DNA of 57,993 nt from the NCBI RefSeq assembly GCF_937863485.1, contig NZ_CALMFY010000011.1, positions 1 to 57,993 of the forward strand, written 5' to 3'. This document shows, piece after piece, positions 54,646 to 57,993 of this stretch (within the stretch, counting starts at the first letter, position 1; every line of letters starts with the position of its first letter). Source of the stretch: an uncultured Nostoc sp. GTDB taxonomy: Bacteria > Cyanobacteriota > Cyanobacteriia > Cyanobacteriales > Nostocaceae. The translations under genes and the position numbers were made by a program. The notes under the pieces were generated by a model. The model saw nothing but the letters and a program-made list of their open reading frames with translations, made no database searches and was not told the DNA's origin.

Positions 54646-55237
54646 TTGAATTCATACTTCAATTATGCAACGCCAAAAATTCAAAATCATCGTTTGCGTA
54701 ACCGCGGCCATAGGAGAAGTTCAACCCTTAGCCTCTCACGCCACTTGCTCCGCAACTTTTGGACGATGCTCCTTCAAGCTGGGAGAAGACCGCAGTTGCT
54801 TTCATAGCGGGTTATCCAAAGAAGTACAAGCCGACATAGCCTTTATTTGTTGCCTGACTTTGCCTTTCATATTAAAATTTGGGAGTAATGCTTCATGGTT
54901 AATGCAGTCAAACGTTCAATTCGGATATTAAAGATGCGCCCCTCCATGTCTGATTTCCTTTATCACCCTACAGAATTTATCTTCTTGCATTTCCAAACCT
55001 TTTTTGCAATGGGCTGTACTTAGGGTAGGTGGGGGGAGGCGATCGCACCTAAGCGATCGCATCACTGGTTAACTATCTACTGGATGCAGAGAGTTGGCTC
55101 CTATGTCATCCTAGATTTAGGAGAGTTAATTCGGTGATGTCTTTGGTTTTAGTATTGAAGGGCTTTTTCCTTTTAGTATTTACAGACTTCTCAGAGAAAT
55201 TAAAATCTCTACACAGTGATGATTTTGGAGAGAATCG
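54646..55237. other. intergenic region, leader of the RNA-binding protein gene
   Basis: No gene I can support. An ORF at 54665-54931 has no recognisable pattern. Around 55030-55060 two HIP1 sites lie close together (GCGATCGCACCTAAGCGATC, then GC). The last 150 bases are AT-rich and likely form the promoter and leader of rbp, whose leaders are often long and cold-regulated in cyanobacteria. Confidence 0.4.
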
Positions 55238-55558
55238 ATGTCAATTTATGTAGGTAACCTCTCTTATGACGTTACACAAGAGGATTTAAGTGGTATTTTT
55301 GCAGAATATGGTACTGTAAAGCGGGTTCAAGTACCTACTGACCGTGAAACTGGTCGTCCACGAGGCTTTGCTTTTGTGGAAATGGGAACTGAAGCCGAAG
55401 AAACAGCTGCCATTGAAGCTCTAGACGGTGCTGAGTGGATGGGTCGTGACCTGAAAGTGAATAAGGCTAAACCTAAAGAAGACAGAGGTGATAGAGGTTC
55501 CTTTGGTGGTAACCGAGGAGGATACGGCGGTGGCGGTGGCGGACGCTCCCGCTACTAA
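55238..55558 (+). CDS. rbp: RRM RNA-binding protein with glycine-rich tail
   Basis: 106 residues. One RRM: RNP2 SIYVGNLSYD (2-11), RNP1 GRPRGFAFVEMG (about 47-58), then a Gly/Arg-rich tail (GGNRGGYGGGGGGRSRY). GGAGAG precedes ATG. This is the cyanobacterial cold-inducible Rbp type, binding RNA in the cytosol. rpsU follows by 113 bases, a well-known cyanobacterial pairing; a hairpin lies between them. Confidence 0.96.
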   Translation: MSIYVGNLSYDVTQEDLSGIFAEYGTVKRVQVPTDRETGRPRGFAFVEMGTEAEETAAIEALDGAEWMGRDLKVNKAKPKEDRGDRGSFGGNRGGYGGGGGGRSRY

Positions 55559-55588
55559 CCTTGGAAAAAAAATTTACCAAGAGTCTTA

Positions 55589-55620
55589 AGGTCAGACGAA
55601 GAGTCTGTCTTTTTTTTGTA
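55589..55620 (+). terminator. hairpin and T-run between rbp and rpsU
   Basis: CAGACGAAGAGTCTG (five-base stem) then TCTTTTTTTT. A weak intrinsic terminator or attenuator which may lower rpsU level relative to rbp. Confidence 0.7.
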
Positions 55621-55670
55621 CTGCTACTGCCTGCATAGCTATTGATGAAGTCAACTTAGTAGGAGAAATA

Positions 55671-55859
55671 ATGACCCAAGTAATTGTAGGTGACAATGAA
55701 CACATTGAGTCAGCCTTACGACGATTTAAGCGAGAAGTTTCCAAGGCTGGAATTTTTCCAGACATGAGAAAGCATCGTCATTTTGAAACACCCCTAGAAA
55801 AACGCAAGCGCAAAGAAGTTGCCAAGCACAGGCAGAGTAAGAGAAGTTTTCGTAATTAA
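55671..55859 (+). CDS. rpsU: 30S ribosomal protein S21
   Basis: 62 residues. [35 protein letters not shown] [20 protein letters not shown] and a basic end are typical of bS21. Strong ribosome binding site (AGGAGA) seven bases upstream. Follows rbp and ends at its own terminator. Confidence 0.97.
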   Translation: MTQVIVGDNEHIESALRRFKREVSKAGIFPDMRKHRHFETPLEKRKRKEVAKHRQSKRSFRN

Positions 55860-55884
55860 GGACTGACATACATCTAAACGAATG

Positions 55885-55915
55885 CCCTCATAGATTTTAT
55901 GAGGGTTTTCCTTTT
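55885..55915 (+). terminator. terminator after rpsU
   Basis: CCCTCATA, a five-base loop, TATGAGGG, then TTTTCCTTTT: an eight-base-pair stem with T-rich tail. Confidence 0.9.
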
Positions 55916-55982
55916 GCCTATTTTAAAATCAGGAAACCTAAAGAAACGCTAAAATCAAGTCAGCCTTTGTATTGTAGCGGTT

Positions 55983-57737
55983 GTGTCCCACATCACTCAG
56001 AGTGCGGTTCACTGCATAAATCCTGATTGTCAACGTCCTTATCCTCAGCCTTGGGGAAACAAATTTTGTAACAGCTGTGGCGCACCGCTAGAGTTGTTAG
56101 ACCGCTATGTTCCACTTCAGCCCTTGGGGTCGGGAGGATTTGCTCAAATTTACACGGTTTGGGATGAAAAAACTCAAACCGAAAAAGTACTGAAAGTGTT
56201 GGTAGAAGATTCACCAAAGGCACTGGAATTATTTACCCAAGAGGCGGCAGTTTTATCTAGCTTGCAGCATCCAGGCGTCCCCAGAGTTGATGCCGATGGG
56301 TATTTTCACGTAAAATTGTTTAATCCCAAACCACGCCAACTGCCTTGTCTGGTAATGGAAAAAATCAATGGGCGGACTTTAGAGGAGATATTAAAAAAGT
56401 TTCCCCAAGGGTGTCCAGAGGATTTGGTTTTAAACTGGTTCGCCCAAGCTGTACAGATTTTACAGGAATTACATAAACGTCAGATTATTCACCGCGATAT
56501 CAAACCTTCTAATTTAATGTTGGACTCTTCGCCATCTGTAACCCCGCTTCAAGGGCAAACAGAGGGCGATCGCGTGGTACTAATTGATTTTGGAGGGGCA
56601 AAACAGTTTAGCGCCTCAAAGCTACGTCACTCTAGTTCCACCCGATTATTTTCTTCGGGCTACAGTCCACCAGAACAAGTGACTGGAGGTATTGTCGGGC
56701 CAAGTGCTGATTTTTATGCCCTCGGTCGAACGGTGATTGAACTACTAACAGGCAAATACCCGTTAGAGTTGGAAGATCAGCAAACGGGGAAATTGCGCTG
56801 GCGAACTGCGGTAAATGTCAACCCGCAACTAGCTTCTTTGCTTGATGAAATGGTGCAGGAGGATGTGCGATCGCGTCCAGCAAATGCAGCTATGATTCAA
56901 AAACGGTTGGCGAAGATTTCTCGACCATTACCGCCGTCAGGGTTATTTTCCCAACTACGGAACAACGTTAAGCAAGCCTCAACGCAAGCTTCCCAGAGAT
57001 TTAGACTACTAACACAAGCTATTAAACAAGCTTTAGCTAACTTTAGCCAAGCTGTAACTAAAACCGTTATTTTTATTGCTCAGGCAATCATCAAAACTTT
57101 CCAAGCTTGTTTAGCGACGATTTGGGCGATGATCCTGACTAGTATCGGCGCTTGCTTTGGTGCGATCGCTGGTTTTATTTTGGCATATCGCACCAGCTTG
57201 GGTCGTCAGGTTGTGGAATTGATTTTGAGTCAGCTAAACCAATTAGTGCCAAATACTCAACCAGTCTTCGGGGCAGATATTTTGGTATTCGTCGCCGCAG
57301 GCTGGGGAACCGCATGGGGACTAACAGTATCTGGGTGTTTTGGTCAACGGCGGCGCTTTTTAGTGGCGTCGCTAATGGGCATGATTAGCTATGGCTTTGG
57401 CTGGTTGATTTTGCAATTAATCACACCAAAAGACAGCGGCGAGGGCTTAGTGGCAGTAATTTTGGTGGCAGTTTGCCTACTCACCTTGAGTTTAGGTCTT
57501 CGCAGCCATCACATAGTGTACGCTGTGTTCGCTGCCTTTGGCAGTGCGATCGCCTATGCAGTTTTGATTCTTTTGAAGTTAGCACCTCCGATCTTCCAAT
57601 TTTCTAGTCAACCAGCCTGGTCAGAGTTATACTTACCTCTGACTTTTTTTGGTTCTGTGGGCTTCTTGATCAGCTTCTGGTTAGGAGTGAGTTACTACCT
57701 AATTGTGCCTGGATTGCGCTTTTTTGGGTGGCGGTGA
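55983..57737 (+). CDS. Ser/Thr protein kinase with zinc ribbon and membrane C-terminus
   Basis: 584 residues from GTG at 55983. An N-terminal zinc ribbon (CINPDCQRP...KFCNSCGAPL) precedes a Hanks-type kinase domain: LGSGGFAQIYTVWD, Lys in EKVLKVL, HRDIKPSNLML, VVLIDFGGAKQF, GYSPPEQ and SADFYALGRTVIELLTG. After about residue 330 comes an amphipathic stretch and four to five membrane spans. Kinase in the cytosol, anchored in the membrane. Substrate unknown; the FHA proteins near 1.6-4.2 kb are the kind of partner such kinases use, but no link is shown. Confidence 0.94.
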   Translation: MSHITQSAVHCINPDCQRPYPQPWGNKFCNSCGAPLELLDRYVPLQPLGSGGFAQIYTVWDEKTQTEKVLKVLVEDSPKALELFTQEAAVLSSLQHPGVPRVDADGYFHVKLFNPKPRQLPCLVMEKINGRTLEEILKKFPQGCPEDLVLNWFAQAVQILQELHKRQIIHRDIKPSNLMLDSSPSVTPLQGQTEGDRVVLIDFGGAKQFSASKLRHSSSTRLFSSGYSPPEQVTGGIVGPSADFYALGRTVIELLTGKYPLELEDQQTGKLRWRTAVNVNPQLASLLDEMVQEDVRSRPANAAMIQKRLAKISRPLPPSGLFSQLRNNVKQASTQASQRFRLLTQAIKQALANFSQAVTKTVIFIAQAIIKTFQACLATIWAMILTSIGACFGAIAGFILAYRTSLGRQVVELILSQLNQLVPNTQPVFGADILVFVAAGWGTAWGLTVSGCFGQRRRFLVASLMGMISYGFGWLILQLITPKDSGEGLVAVILVAVCLLTLSLGLRSHHIVYAVFAAFGSAIAYAVLILLKLAPPIFQFSSQPAWSELYLPLTFFGSVGFLISFWLGVSYYLIVPGLRFFGWR

Positions 57738-57767
57738 ACAAGGCAGGGGCACAGGGGCAGGGGAGCA

Positions 57768-57870
57768 AGAATTTTAGATTTTAGATTTTGGATTTTAGAT
57801 TGAAATTTAATCCAAAATCTAAAATCCAAAATCCAAAATTGAATTGCCCAATGCCCAATACCCAATACCT
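57768..57870. repeat. heptamer-like repeats (AATCTAAA and CCCAATA types)
   Basis: TTTAGATTTTAGATTTTGGA converges with CCAAAATCTAAAATCCAAAA, forming a long imperfect inverted repeat, followed by ATGCCCAATACCCAATACCT. Confidence 0.8.
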
Positions 57871-57878
57871 AAAAACAA

Positions 57879-57917
57879 GATCCCCCTAGCCGTATTTTTC
57901 ATCCAGCTAGGGGGATC
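57879..57917. terminator. 12-base-pair hairpin downstream of the kinase gene
   Basis: GATCCCCCTAGC, 15 bases, GCTAGGGGGATC. No T-run follows, so termination is uncertain; it may be a repeat element. Confidence 0.45.
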
Positions 57918-57993
57918 ACATAAGTGGTAGTCTATAAAAGGTTCGGTATAGTTGCTTATGATTCGATTCTATAATCTATATTTCAGTTTGAGT

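Noticed and set aside
54665..54931. 88-residue plus-strand ORF beside the IS1 remnant
   Set aside because: No family pattern, odd composition with scattered Cys, and position between repeats and degenerate sequence.

Overview
The window looks like chromosome of a filamentous, heterocyst-forming cyanobacterium of the Nostoc/Anabaena type. Signs: very frequent GCGATCGC (HIP1) octamers, heptamer-based short repeats between genes, a recurrent 29-base palindromic repeat, sulfolipid genes (sqdB, sqdX), NDH-1 ndhD, the plastid-type genes ycf46 and ycf35, MPBQ/MSBQ methyltransferase, a cyanobacterial RRM protein next to rpsU, and the order omp85-lpxC-fabZ-lpxA-lpxB. Species was not determined; all functions come from reading protein sequence and context.

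Layout. 1-7.4 kb: 3' part of a TPR protein lacking its NTPase domain, a dense repeat zone (hairpin chain plus thirteen 21-base units), two FHA-domain genes, endonuclease V, and a tandem duplication of a cyanobacterial N-terminal domain. 7.5-8.7 kb: two toxin-antitoxin modules, each with an intact antitoxin and a toxin interrupted by a stop. 8.8-18.8 kb: aldo/keto reductase, an orphan m5C DNA methyltransferase, the outer-membrane cluster lpxB-lpxA-fabZ-lpxC-omp85, and purC. 19.5-23.9 kb: a small conserved gene, an adenylate cyclase remnant, and the sqdB-sqdX operon with a DUF4291 gene carrying two in-frame TGA codons between them. 24.3-26.8 kb: RHH-like gene, ycf46, ycf35 and a strong terminator. 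26.9-31.2 kb: small ORFs, a Uma2 stub against an ISKra4-type transposase fragment, thrB, and a third antitoxin with a broken toxin. 31.2-36.6 kb: ndhD, a NarL-type regulator divergent from a REC-histidine kinase, a DHPS-like remnant and a frameshifted gene. 36.8-40.6 kb: class Ia ribonucleotide reductase nrdB/nrdA, split by an opposite-strand four-helix-bundle gene.

40.9-53.4 kb is the most coherent accessory block, a cobalamin regulon with three cobalamin riboswitches. One precedes cobW and two paralogous small proteins of unknown function. One precedes a BtuB-like TonB receptor, a protein with a C-terminal thioredoxin-like [2Fe-2S] domain, and BtuF/BtuC/BtuD. The third, upstream-most copy is a near duplicate of the cobW one and now faces transposase debris and an MPBQ methyltransferase. 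I read the block as outer- and inner-membrane corrinoid uptake plus a metal/cobalamin GTPase with unassigned partners. 53.5-58 kb: TPR and IS1 remnants, rbp-rpsU and a Ser/Thr kinase.

A recurring theme is recent gene decay. Three toxins, a DUF4291 gene and a DHPS-like remnant carry stops that each fit one C-to-T (or G-to-A) transition in otherwise well preserved reading frames. The 29-base repeat occurs seven times, once inside the signal region of the TonB receptor.
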